From positions 1,280,880 through 1,344,879 of the forward strand of contig CATOSP010000002.1 of the NCBI GenBank assembly GCA_951812625.1: a DNA stretch of 64,000 bases. Reading direction: 5' to 3'. The notes under the pieces are model-generated. The model was not told where the DNA came from. It was given only the letters and a program-made list of their open reading frames with translations, and did no database searches. This DNA is from an uncultured Dehalococcoidia bacterium (GTDB taxonomy: Bacteria; Chloroflexota; Dehalococcoidia; Lucifugimonadales; UBA3495). Every line of letters begins with the position of its first letter. The first letter of the stretch is position 1. The position numbers and the translations under genes are program-made. Positions 51,546-60,770 of the stretch are shown here, in pieces.

Positions 51546-54215
51546 TCAGAGAACGCCGCTCTCTACCAGGCAAGCCATCTCCTCAGTGGACATCCCCAAT
51601 TCCCCGCAGTAGACCTCCTGGTTGTGTTCCCCTATGAGGGGCGCGCGCCGTGATATGCGCCAAGGGGAGCCGTTGTAGATTCCCGCGGGACCCGGGTACT
51701 TGAAAGTACGTCCCAACTCCGGATGTGTTACATCTACCCAGAACCCGCGGTCGTTCATATGTCCGTCGTCGACCAACTCGTCGGGAGCCCGGACAGCTCC
51801 CCAGTTGAATCCCCGTTCCTGACCCCCGTGGGCCACTTCGTCCCGGCTGAGAGTGGACACGAACTTCATGACCAGGTCGTTGATGTAGGTGCGGTTCTCG
51901 TTGATCACTGCCGGATCGCTGTAGCGCTCGTCCAGCAGGTCAGCGGCCAGACCGTAACTGTCCATCCACTCTGCCATGGTGCGCAACTGGCGGGCGGTGA
52001 GCCGAGTGGCTGCGGCGTTCACGTAGTTGCCGTCCCCGCACAGCAGTTGTGCCGGGTCGGTGTAGGAGGCCGAGGCGTGGCGGCCGGTCTGCCGGCGTAC
52101 CACATTGCCAGTGTAGATATAGGTGTTGATGTGCATTTCCGTGGTGAGGGCACAAGCGTCGTGGATAGAGGCGTCGATGTACTGCCCCTTGCCAGAGTTG
52201 GTGCGGTAGAAGAGGGCGGCCATGATAGCCATATAGGCGTAGTGACTGCCCATGTGCCATGCGTTCCCCCCGCCCGGTGCGATGGGAATCTCGCCGGACA
52301 CGTCCACTTCGTCGTAGCCGCAACACCCCATCTGACCTCCCGCCGCCATGTGGACCATGTCCGTAGCCAGGTAGTCTCTCCACGGCCCTGTCTGGCCGAA
52401 GGGGGTCAGCGAGCACATGATGAGTCCGGGGTTCCCCCGCTTGAGGTCGTTGTACCCAATTCCCAAGGATTGCAAGTAACCCGGTCGCAACGATTCCAGG
52501 ACTACGTCGGCTGTGGAAGCCAGCCGCCTGAACACCCCGCGGGCGTCTTCTGAATCAAAGTTCAGGGTGATTCCCCGCTTGGAGGTGTTGTAATGCCAGA
52601 AGGACAGACTTCGCTCCCGGTGGGGCATGTCGTCCATGAATGGACCGATGGCGCGGGAAGGCTCGCCCCCGGGCGGCTCAATCTTGACAACGTCAGCTCC
52701 CAAGTCGGCCAGCAGCTTGCCGCAGAACTGGGCTTCCTGCCCGGAGATTTCCAGCACACGTAGTCCAGACAACGGTGGCGGAGCGTCGGTGCCATCCCCA
52801 CCCGTAGCGCGCTGCCGGGTCTCACCGGCGGGTTGGCTATCCGGAGCCTTGGCTCCGCCGTTGGAGTGGTAGCCCGATGCTATCATCTCATCCATGTAGG
52901 AGTAACGGGTCAGGGATTCAGGCCAGAAGGTAAAGTCGTCGTAGCCAGCCACAAACTCTTCATGGCTGATACCCAGAAGGCCCTCCACAATCTCCTGATT
53001 ATGCTCCCCCATCAGGGGCGCACAGCGGGAGTTGACCGCAGGCGTCTCCGACAGCTTGAAGGGTGCATTCTGGAACTTACGCCTGCCCAAGATGGGATGG
53101 TCAAGCTCCAAGTACATCTCCCGGTGCCGCAGCTGCGGGTCGTGTTCCACCCTGTTCTCAGAACTCTGGACAGGCATGGCGCGCACGCGGGCCGCCTGGC
53201 ACTTCTCCATGAGCTCGTACTTCTCTATAGTCTGGGTCCACCGCTCGATGTTTTGGTCCAGCTCTTCCTGATGCTCCAGCCTGCCGGGGACGGTGGCGAA
53301 CCTGGAGTCCGCCGCCCAAGCAGGAGAACCCATGACCTCGACCAGCCTTTGCCATTCCTGGTCGTTGAGGCAGACGATGGCGCACCAGTCGTTATATCCA
53401 CCTCCCAGGGTCCGGTAGGCATTGTGCGGGGCGACGGTGGGACCACGGTAGTTGTGCGTCAGAGGAGTACCAGGCCAGTGGGCGCGGTTCCCAGGCGGAT
53501 AACCCTCCCGGCGTGAGGGGCGGTTGTTGACGGTGACGTCCAGGAGGGCTGAGCCATTCAGCGTCGCGCCGATGATCATCTGGGAAAGGTCAACGTGCTG
53601 GCCGAGGCCAGTCATGTTGCGCCGGTAAAGGGACGTGAGGATTGAGAAGGCGATATACATGCCACCGGTATCGTCGAGATAGGACCAACCCCAGCCCGCT
53701 GGCGGAGCGCCGGGCAATCCTGAGAGATAGGTCATACCAGAGAATGCCTGGGCAATAGGGCCAGCGGTTAGATAGTGGCTCTGGCGGCCGGTATGCCCGA
53801 ACCCCGACTGGGAGAGGTAAACGATGTCCGGCTTGAGCTTGCGAAGCTCGTCATAGCCCAAGCCCCATCTGCGCAGCACTGTGGCACTGAAATTTTCCAC
53901 CACCACGTCGCAGACGGTCACTAACTGCTTTACGGTGTCCAGACCGCGGGGGCTGCGCACGTTGACGGTCATGCTCCGCTTGTTGGCGTTGGTGTCGTTG
54001 AAGTTGGCAGAGGAGTTGAGGTTGACCTCTACCCCTGGAGGTGCGGTCCCACTGGAGCGTCCACGCTCGTTGAGGGGCCATTCGACCTTGATGACGTCAG
54101 CACCCAATGCGCCAAGCCAGCGGGTTGCCCAAGGTCCCGCCCTGACCCAGGTCAAATCGAGAACTCTTATCCCATCCAAGGGACGTGGGCCGACGTCGAT
54201 CTGCGGTTGGGTCAT
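51546..54215 (-). CDS. tandem CaiB/BaiF (class III) CoA-transferase fusion
   Basis: The 889-residue protein is two class III CoA-transferase modules in one chain (about 1-430 and 470-889). Each starts with a typical segment (LDGIRVLDLTWVRAGPW and LSGLRVLEISGQEAQFCG) and has GADVIKVE or GADVVKIE. Module one keeps an Asp in SYLDDTGGMYIAF, the likely catalytic position. Module two has GGGNAWHMGSHYA there, so it may lack the acylated Asp. CoA transfer to a hydroxy or dicarboxylic acid is likely; the substrate is unknown. The linker is Ala/Gly/Thr-rich. Confidence 0.88.
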   Translation of the reverse strand: MTQPQIDVGPRPLDGIRVLDLTWVRAGPWATRWLGALGADVIKVEWPLNERGRSSGTAPPGVEVNLNSSANFNDTNANKRSMTVNVRSPRGLDTVKQLVTVCDVVVENFSATVLRRWGLGYDELRKLKPDIVYLSQSGFGHTGRQSHYLTAGPIAQAFSGMTYLSGLPGAPPAGWGWSYLDDTGGMYIAFSILTSLYRRNMTGLGQHVDLSQMIIGATLNGSALLDVTVNNRPSRREGYPPGNRAHWPGTPLTHNYRGPTVAPHNAYRTLGGGYNDWCAIVCLNDQEWQRLVEVMGSPAWAADSRFATVPGRLEHQEELDQNIERWTQTIEKYELMEKCQAARVRAMPVQSSENRVEHDPQLRHREMYLELDHPILGRRKFQNAPFKLSETPAVNSRCAPLMGEHNQEIVEGLLGISHEEFVAGYDDFTFWPESLTRYSYMDEMIASGYHSNGGAKAPDSQPAGETRQRATGGDGTDAPPPLSGLRVLEISGQEAQFCGKLLADLGADVVKIEPPGGEPSRAIGPFMDDMPHRERSLSFWHYNTSKRGITLNFDSEDARGVFRRLASTADVVLESLRPGYLQSLGIGYNDLKRGNPGLIMCSLTPFGQTGPWRDYLATDMVHMAAGGQMGCCGYDEVDVSGEIPIAPGGGNAWHMGSHYAYMAIMAALFYRTNSGKGQYIDASIHDACALTTEMHINTYIYTGNVVRRQTGRHASASYTDPAQLLCGDGNYVNAAATRLTARQLRTMAEWMDSYGLAADLLDERYSDPAVINENRTYINDLVMKFVSTLSRDEVAHGGQERGFNWGAVRAPDELVDDGHMNDRGFWVDVTHPELGRTFKYPGPAGIYNGSPWRISRRAPLIGEHNQEVYCGELGMSTEEMACLVESGVL

Positions 54216-54538
54216 GGACCTTACCTCCTCGGTGTTACACCGCTCTCGGACGGTGAAAGCGCGGTAGTGCTGTTAGCGGACAGGTGGGGCCAACCGAGGG
54301 AACAATCATTTGACTGCTTGATGGGGCGGCGCTCATCTGGGTTCTCCCGGCGCCCGGGGTACTGGTATTGCCGGTTTGCGCCAGATTACCATCCGCACCT
54401 GGCAAACACAACAACCCCGCAGACGCCACGGGCCGTACGCGAATCGCAATCCGTTTTCGCGTAGTCCATCCCACAATTAATGAACGGCCTCTGCACCAGG
54501 GGCCGTTCATCGCTTCCTCGAGTGTGGGATGTTGACGT
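54216..54538. other. 323-base gap between CaiB fusion and oppF
   Basis: This gap holds the likely terminator of the opp operon at 54480-54510 and the upstream region of the CaiB gene. No gene with family features or a ribosome-binding site is seen, and no clear promoter motif was identified. Confidence 0.4.
54480..54510 (-). terminator. terminator after oppF
   Basis: ATGAACGGCC pairs with GGCCGTTCAT over an 11-base loop, about 30 bases past the oppF stop. On the minus strand it is followed by TAATTG, only a weak T-run. Confidence 0.6.
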
Positions 54539-55537
54539 CTAGTACAGGTGGCAGGACACGAAGTGTCCAGGCGTAACTTCCTTTACCTCCGGGATGTCAA
54601 ACGCACAGTGGTCCATAACCATGGGGCAACGGGTGTGGAAATGGCAGCCTTCCGGAGGGTTAAGCGGCGACGGGACCTCTCCTGTGAGGATCATTTCCTC
54701 CTGCGGGGTGTCCGGGTGGGACGGAAGGGCCGCGGACATCAGCGCTTTTGTATAAGGGTGCAGCGGGTTGTCGAACAACTCCTTGACCGGAGCCAACTCT
54801 ACAATTTGCCCAAGGTACATAACGGCCACCCAGTGGCACATGTAGCGCACTGTGGCCAGGTGATGGGCAATAAGAATATAGCTGACCCCAAATTCAGCCT
54901 GCAGGTCCTTGAGCAGGTTCATGATCTGGGCCCGGATGGATACGTCGAGCGCCGAGACCGGCTCATCCAGCACGATCACCTTGGGATTCAGCGAGAGTGC
55001 CCGGGCTACCGCCAGTCTCTGCCGCTGCCCGCCGCTGAATTCGTGGGGGTAGAGATTGGAGTGGTAGTCATTCAGACCCACGTTGTTCAGCAACTCCATA
55101 ACTCGTTGCTGGATCTCGTTGCGGGAGAGTTGCCAGTTGATCACCATCGGCTCTGCAATGATGTCCTTTACCCTCATCCGCGGGTTGAGAGAGCTCCACG
55201 GATCCTGGAACACGGCCTGCACTGAGCTGCGGTACTCCTTGCGTTGGGCTTCGTTTCCGCCGTAGACGTCGTCGCCCTGGAAGAAAATTGTGCCTTCCGT
55301 AGGACGTTCCAACATAAGGACCATCTTGGCAGTTGTGGTCTTGCCGCAACCGGACTCGCCCACGATCCCCAAGGTCTCGCCCTCACGTAGTTGGAAGGAC
55401 ACACCGTCGACTGCCTTGATGTGGCCGGTGACTTTGGAGAGCAAAATACCTCGGGTCACCGGGAAGTATTTCTTGAGATCCTGTGCTTCCAGCAACACCG
55501 ACCCGTTGCCGGAAGCGGCCTGAGCTGTAGTCGTCAT
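54539..55537 (-). CDS. oppF: oligopeptide ABC transporter ATP-binding protein OppF
   Basis: The 332-residue ATPase has Walker A GESGCGKTTTAK, signature SGGQRQRLAVARAL and Walker B VIVLDEPVSALD, and the C-terminal Cys-containing LNPPEGCHFHTRCP loop typical of OppD/OppF. ATG 55537 overlaps the oppD stop as ATGA. It powers peptide import with OppD, OppB and OppC. Confidence 0.93.
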   Translation of the reverse strand: MTTTAQAASGNGSVLLEAQDLKKYFPVTRGILLSKVTGHIKAVDGVSFQLREGETLGIVGESGCGKTTTAKMVLMLERPTEGTIFFQGDDVYGGNEAQRKEYRSSVQAVFQDPWSSLNPRMRVKDIIAEPMVINWQLSRNEIQQRVMELLNNVGLNDYHSNLYPHEFSGGQRQRLAVARALSLNPKVIVLDEPVSALDVSIRAQIMNLLKDLQAEFGVSYILIAHHLATVRYMCHWVAVMYLGQIVELAPVKELFDNPLHPYTKALMSAALPSHPDTPQEEMILTGEVPSPLNPPEGCHFHTRCPMVMDHCAFDIPEVKEVTPGHFVSCHLY

Positions 55538-56520
55538 TCTAGTCTCCAACACGCGGAGTGATGGGCTTCAGCCACGTTGAATTCTGGCGGATATTGTTCC
55601 CGACATTTGTCCATCACGTATGGACAACGGGCAGCGAAGGAGCAGCCAGGAGGGAGATTATGCAGAGTGGGAGGCTGGCCTTCAATGGCATACAACCTAT
55701 CTACGTCTTCTTCCATCTTGGGCACTGAAGCCAGCAGGGCCTCCGTGTATGGGTGCGATGGATTGTTGAAAATGTCCCTGACGCTCCCCATCTCCACGAT
55801 CTTGCCTGCATACATCACAGCTACCCGATCACACATCTTGGCAACTATGCCGAAGTCGTGGGTGATGAATATGAGGGACAGGTCTGAGTCCTGTTGCAGG
55901 TCTTTCAGTAGCTTCAGGTACTGCGCCTGAATGGTCACGTCGAGGGAGGTAGTCGGCTCGTCAGCAATCAACACCATGGGTTGGCATGAGATACCGATGG
56001 CCCCTACCACACGCTGGCGCATACCGCCGCTCATCTGGTGCGGGTAATCACGCACCCTGGTCTCGGCCGCGGGAATGTTCACCTTCCGCAGCACATCCAG
56101 AGCGCGTTCCATCACGCTGTGCCTCGGTATGTCTTGATGGATGCGGATTGCCTCTGTTACCTGGTTGCCGATTGAGAATACGGGGTTCAGCGAGGTCATC
56201 GGGTCCTGAATGATCAGACCGATCTTGCTGCCCCTGACCTTGCTCATCTCGTCTTCCGACAGTTGCAGCAGGTCTTCCCCATCCAGGGATATAGAGCCGT
56301 CCACTATCCGACCCGGCGGCATGGGTATCAGGCGCATCAGGGAGAGCATTGTCACCGATTTGCCGCAGCCGGACTCCCCGACTATTCCCAGGGTTTCCCC
56401 TTTACGGAGGTCGAAGGTAACGCCGTCAACCGCCTTGACTTCACCCCAGCGGGTCCGGAAATAAGTCCGTAGGTCCTTGACGTCAAGGACTACGTCTTTT
56501 CTAGTTTCGGTAGCTGCCAT
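55534..56520 (-). CDS. oppD: oligopeptide ABC transporter ATP-binding protein OppD
   Basis: The 328-residue ATPase has Walker [13 protein letters not shown], signature [12 protein letters not shown], Walker [12 protein letters not shown] and the C-terminal [15 protein letters not shown] iron-sulfur-like loop. It is translationally coupled to oppF (4-base overlap) and follows oppC by 62 bases. It should bind the membrane permeases OppB and OppC. Confidence 0.93.
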   Translation of the reverse strand: MAATETRKDVVLDVKDLRTYFRTRWGEVKAVDGVTFDLRKGETLGIVGESGCGKSVTMLSLMRLIPMPPGRIVDGSISLDGEDLLQLSEDEMSKVRGSKIGLIIQDPMTSLNPVFSIGNQVTEAIRIHQDIPRHSVMERALDVLRKVNIPAAETRVRDYPHQMSGGMRQRVVGAIGISCQPMVLIADEPTTSLDVTIQAQYLKLLKDLQQDSDLSLIFITHDFGIVAKMCDRVAVMYAGKIVEMGSVRDIFNNPSHPYTEALLASVPKMEEDVDRLYAIEGQPPTLHNLPPGCSFAARCPYVMDKCREQYPPEFNVAEAHHSACWRLE

Positions 56521-56582
56521 GTGTTTAAACCTCTCCAGTCAACCCTTCCCGCACACCAGGAGGGGTTTACTCGTGCATCCGG

Positions 56583-57653
56583 TTATTCCAGTTGCCGCAG
56601 CCTGGGGTCGAACCGGTCGCGCATCCAGTCACCCAGGAAATTGAGGGCCATAACAACCAGGAAGATGCAGACTCCTGGGAACAGGGCGATCCACCACGCG
56701 TCAGCCAGATATTCCCGTCCGTCGGCAACCATCGCACCCCAAGCAGGCTTGGGGGGTGGAATGCCTGCACCGAGGAAGCTCAGGATGGCTTCGGTAAGTA
56801 TCAGTTGCCCAACTCGCAGTGTCGATATTACCAGGATGGTGTTGATCACCCCTGGGAAGATGTGCACGAACATGACCCGCAGCGGGCCCGCACCCGCCAC
56901 CTTGGCCAGCGCCACGTAGTCGGATGTCTTGAGGGACAGCACCTCGGCGCGCACATTGCGAGGGAAGGCATTCCACGCAACGAACGCCAAGAGCCCCAGT
57001 AGCACTACGAAGCTCTGGCCGAACACGATTACGATGACCAGCGCGATCAGGATGGTGGGCACAGCATAGGTAATCTCGACGATCCGCATGATGGTCTCGT
57101 CGATATGGTTGCCGAACCGGAGGAATATCTGGTCAGCGTAACCTGCGACCAACCCAAGCACGGTACCAACCACCAACCCGCTGGACAAAGACACGGCGGT
57201 GACCAGAAGAGAGACCCTTGCACCGTGGATGATCCTGCTGAGGATGTCCCTGCCTGTCTGGTCAGTGCCCAGCCAGTGGTCCGAATCGCCTCCGGGCTTG
57301 GTGACGACTTCCGCGGTATCACCCAGCGCCCACTCCCTGTCAGGGAAATCTTTCCGCACGTCCCTCAGGGAAATCTGGGTCGTTCTAGCTTCAACGTCCC
57401 ACTTGTCCACCTGTTGCACCACTGTTTTGGTAGCGGTCTCGCCCTGATACCAGAAGGGCGGGGTATTCCTGGAGTCCAGGTCGACGCTCAGGGGATCATG
57501 GGGAGAAATCCAGGGGGCCAACAGTCCGACCACGACCAATACAAAGATCGTGAAGAGTGGCAGGATCGGCCAGCGCCGCAGCACATAGCTAACCGTCTGC
57601 CACGATGGTAGAAGGGACCTGGACCGTCCGGCGGATAGAGTTGCGTCTGCCAT
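56583..57653 (-). CDS. oppC: oligopeptide ABC transporter permease OppC
   Basis: The 356-residue permease has an N-terminal membrane segment (FTIFVLVVVGLLAPW), a large extracytoplasmic insertion of about 90 residues with LGTDQTGRDILSRIIHGARVSL, and five further helices with the EAA-like loop VAGAGPLRVMFVHIFPGV. These fit OppC/DppC. It follows oppB by 7 bases. Confidence 0.92.
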   Translation of the reverse strand: MADATLSAGRSRSLLPSWQTVSYVLRRWPILPLFTIFVLVVVGLLAPWISPHDPLSVDLDSRNTPPFWYQGETATKTVVQQVDKWDVEARTTQISLRDVRKDFPDREWALGDTAEVVTKPGGDSDHWLGTDQTGRDILSRIIHGARVSLLVTAVSLSSGLVVGTVLGLVAGYADQIFLRFGNHIDETIMRIVEITYAVPTILIALVIVIVFGQSFVVLLGLLAFVAWNAFPRNVRAEVLSLKTSDYVALAKVAGAGPLRVMFVHIFPGVINTILVISTLRVGQLILTEAILSFLGAGIPPPKPAWGAMVADGREYLADAWWIALFPGVCIFLVVMALNFLGDWMRDRFDPRLRQLE

Positions 57654-57660
57654 CGTCTAC

Positions 57661-58596
57661 CTAACCGTAGCGAATTCGAGGGTCTACGTAAGCATAGAGC
57701 AGGTCAGTGATCATGTTCACTACGAGGAACATGCCGGTGAAGACCAGCACCAACCCGACCATCAGCGGGAAGTCATTATCGTCCACAGCCGTGAATGCCA
57801 GGCGCCCCAGGCCGGGCCAGGAGAACACTGTCTCCGTGACGATGGCCCCGGTTATGAACCCAGCCAGAATGAGGGACGAGAAAGTCAATGGCGCAAGGAT
57901 GGCGTTGCGGAAAGCGTGTTTCCACAGCACCATGGTGGAATTCACGCCCTTAGCCCTGGCCAGTTTGATGTACTCCGAGTCCATCACGTCCAACATGGCC
58001 GAGCGGGTGAGGCGCAGATACCCAGCTGCCGGGAACCACCCCAGCGTGATACAGGGAAGGATGAAATGTTTCAGACTGAAGTGGTCTGGCTTGGTACCGA
58101 CTGGCAACCAACCGAGCTGGACGGAGAAGATGAGAATTCCCATGATCCCGATCCAGAAGACCGGCAAAGTCTGGCCCGTAAGGGCGACAGTCCGTCCGAT
58201 GTAGTCCCAGACACTTCCCCGCTTGACCGCGGACAGAACGCCAAGTGGGACGCCGAGAACCGTGGCTACGATCCATCCGCCCAATGCCATTTGCAGTGTG
58301 TTGGGGAATGCCTCCCAGATGATTTCCGTAACCGGCTTTCGGTCAAGCATGGACTCGCCCAGATCGGCCCGCAGAGCATCCGCGAGCCAGAACCCATACT
58401 GGACGATCACCGGGTACTGGAGGTGCAGCTTCCTGCCCAGATCGTCCCATGCTTCCTGGCTCAGCCCGTAGCCGCCTTCCTGCACATAGAGCAGCCGGGG
58501 GTCGCCTACTATCCGGGAGAGGGTAAACACAAGCAGGGTGGCCACGACCATTGTCACGACCATATAAATGATTCTTCGAATGATAAAGCGCTGCAT
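57661..58596 (-). CDS. oppB: oligopeptide ABC transporter permease OppB
   Basis: The 311-residue permease has an N-terminal membrane helix (IYMVVTMVVATLLVFTLSRI), an extracytoplasmic loop with DLGESMLDRKPV, and several membrane helices with the EAA-like KGVNSTMVLWKHAFRNA. It is the first gene of oppB-oppC-oppD-oppF. The peptide-binding protein gene of this system is probably that at 63088, separated by two genes on the opposite strand. Confidence 0.92.
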   Translation of the reverse strand: MQRFIIRRIIYMVVTMVVATLLVFTLSRIVGDPRLLYVQEGGYGLSQEAWDDLGRKLHLQYPVIVQYGFWLADALRADLGESMLDRKPVTEIIWEAFPNTLQMALGGWIVATVLGVPLGVLSAVKRGSVWDYIGRTVALTGQTLPVFWIGIMGILIFSVQLGWLPVGTKPDHFSLKHFILPCITLGWFPAAGYLRLTRSAMLDVMDSEYIKLARAKGVNSTMVLWKHAFRNAILAPLTFSSLILAGFITGAIVTETVFSWPGLGRLAFTAVDDNDFPLMVGLVLVFTGMFLVVNMITDLLYAYVDPRIRYG

Positions 58597-58992
58597 TCGT
58601 GCTTCTCTTCCGATTACCGGCGGGTCACCGGACCAATTGCCGCGCGCGGGTAACCAGCCTCCGAATTCTGTTTGCGGATTCTACATGAACGGATAACCAT
58701 TTCGCAACACGGTTTTCCTGAAATATGCTAACAAGTCGAAGGGGGAGGTGGGACTCGATGCCAATATGCACGTTCAGTTGACCTGGGTTCTGTATCCTTG
58801 CTACTTTATGTCGACTTCCTGGTCGGATTTCGCATTCTGTGCGGTACCACTCCGGATGGGGCATCACGGGCGGAGTTACCAGGGGTGAACTACTGGGACG
58901 GGGGCCGAAGCTGCCTGCCTTCCTAATGAGCCATTTGGCGCCATGAAGACCAGAAGTCTCGGGTCCACGCTGACGTAGGGTCAAACGCAGCC
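58597..58992. other. 396-base divergent gap between oppB and a surface-protein gene
   Basis: No gene is supported here. It holds a candidate oppB promoter (58678-58707) and the upstream region of the plus-strand exported-protein gene. An ORF at 58625-59134 on the minus strand overlaps the plus-strand gene and has no family features. Confidence 0.4.
58678..58707 (-). promoter_or_regulatory. candidate oppB promoter
   Basis: On the minus strand a -35-like TTGCGA (58707-58702) and -10 TAGAAT (58683-58678) are 18 bases apart, about 80 bases upstream of the oppB ATG. Both boxes are close to the sigma-70 consensus. Confidence 0.5.
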
Positions 58993-60519
58993 ATGCACAC
59001 CCGCTTATCCTTTCATCCTCGCCGTGGTCTCCTCGCACTTTCCTACGGTCTATTGGCTGTTGTTGGATTGGCAGTGCTCGCATTACTTGGGCTGCTGGCC
59101 TTGCACAGTCTGCCAGGGGCGAGGTCTTCGGCAACGCCTGAAACGGTCATAACAGCCCGAATTGCGCCTGGCGCTGCATTGAGGCTGGTATCTCCGGCCA
59201 ATGATGTGACGGTAGGGTTCGAACCCGGTTCAGTCGATGCTCCCAGCATTGTGACCTACCGGTCAGTATCAGCATGGGACATACCTGACCTTCCGCTTGG
59301 ATTCGTAGCTACTTCCAGGGTGTTCGAACTCTCGATGACCAGGGTCGAAACAGCAGTTGGGACCCCGCCTCCGGGCACCTCGGGACATCTGCTGAAGCCT
59401 GGCCTGTTGACCATGGCTCTGGGGGGTGAAGAAGCTTCGGCTGCCACCTTCGACCCATCCAGGATCGTAATTCACCACATGGACCCTGATTCCGGGGAAT
59501 GGGGACAGTTGTCGACAGGGGTCGACTTCGAGACATCCCAAGCGTCGTCTCGACTAGAGAAGCCAGGCCTTTTTGCCTTGGGCATACGCTGGATGGGGAG
59601 CCAGGATCCCGCGGACGTCAAGGCTGGACCACCAGCAGAGCACCTGCAATTGCCTGCCGCTATTCCAACGCCAGTCCCGATGCCAAGGGTGGCAACTATT
59701 TCGACCCCTAACCCAACCAAACCAAGCCAACACCCGGAAGCGGACACTTCTGTATCTGGCACTGGTCTGGCCCACCATGAGCCACCTCAACCTACATCAA
59801 CAGTCACGGCGCAGACCGTGTTTTCGGAGGCCCAATCCCCACATACGATGCATGAAGGGCCTACGCCCGTCGCCGCTTCGCTGGCCATTGCCTCGGCTGT
59901 ACCATTCCTTACCCCAACTCTGACTCCAATTCCGCCACAAAGTTGGGAGCTGGAAGAGGTCCATGTGTCCGGGGATACCGTGACGGTGTTCGTTAGGATT
60001 TTGCAGGAGGGGTTTTACGCGGTGTCGCTGGACGGTAGGGAGACTGGGGAGATCAGAACTTCCCTTCCGCACCAGGCACACACGTTCAGAAGAGTCACGG
60101 AAGGGAAACACTGGGTTAAGGTGTGGACTCCAGGACGTGCGCCCTACGAGGAAATCGTAGAAGTCACAGTCTATGCTCCTACACCGATACCTTCAGGCCC
60201 ACCTACTGCCACAGCGCGACCTACGCGAACGCCGGAACCACGGTACAGTCTGTTCATAAATGAGGTACAAGTGCAGCCGCGTCAGGTGGGAATGTTTATT
60301 GCCGACGGGTCCGCCATTGTCAGCCCGCCTCCCAAGGGAGACGGCAGGTATAAGTCGGGTGAAGAAGTAACTATCCTGGTCAGTCCCGGTTCCGGTGCGC
60401 TTTTGACCTGGGGAGGTGTGGACAGTTTCGACGGTCCATTTGCGAGGGTGCGCATGGTCGCAGACCGCTTTGTATCGGTGCAGATCGCTCCACCGCCGAC
60501 CTCGCCGCTTCGCCCGTAG
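58993..60519 (+). CDS. exported Thr/Pro-rich surface protein (paralogue of next gene)
   Basis: The 508-residue protein has one N-terminal membrane segment (GLLAVVGLAVLALLGLLALH) and no lipobox. A beta-rich domain at 55-205 (VTVGFEPGSVDAPSIVTYRS, LPLGFVATSRVFELS) is followed by a Thr/Pro/Ser-rich linker. Then comes a second domain (VHVSGDTVTVFVRILQEGF), and a C-terminal VRMVADRFVSVQI. The same order is found in the next gene, so the two arose by duplication. It should be attached outside the membrane. Function is unknown. It interrupts the opp cluster on the opposite strand. Confidence 0.75.
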   Translation: MHTRLSFHPRRGLLALSYGLLAVVGLAVLALLGLLALHSLPGARSSATPETVITARIAPGAALRLVSPANDVTVGFEPGSVDAPSIVTYRSVSAWDIPDLPLGFVATSRVFELSMTRVETAVGTPPPGTSGHLLKPGLLTMALGGEEASAATFDPSRIVIHHMDPDSGEWGQLSTGVDFETSQASSRLEKPGLFALGIRWMGSQDPADVKAGPPAEHLQLPAAIPTPVPMPRVATISTPNPTKPSQHPEADTSVSGTGLAHHEPPQPTSTVTAQTVFSEAQSPHTMHEGPTPVAASLAIASAVPFLTPTLTPIPPQSWELEEVHVSGDTVTVFVRILQEGFYAVSLDGRETGEIRTSLPHQAHTFRRVTEGKHWVKVWTPGRAPYEEIVEVTVYAPTPIPSGPPTATARPTRTPEPRYSLFINEVQVQPRQVGMFIADGSAIVSPPPKGDGRYKSGEEVTILVSPGSGALLTWGGVDSFDGPFARVRMVADRFVSVQIAPPPTSPLRP

Positions 60520-60770
60520 TCGCCGGCTACTTTACGTTGCCCGCGCGAACAATGCTCCTTCAGTCCCTATGGCTGTGCCACACAATTGTCCGATAACAGT
60601 TAATCATTGACAGTTAGTATATTCTTAGTTATCAATTAAGGGCTCGAATTCCAGAGGAGCCAGACAATTTCCGCCGTCCATAAACCCCATCTGAGATTTA
60701 CAGACCCCAATGCCCCAGGATCGGACTCCTGGTCCATGTTAGTCGGTGCGGGAACCTCCTACATCGTGCC

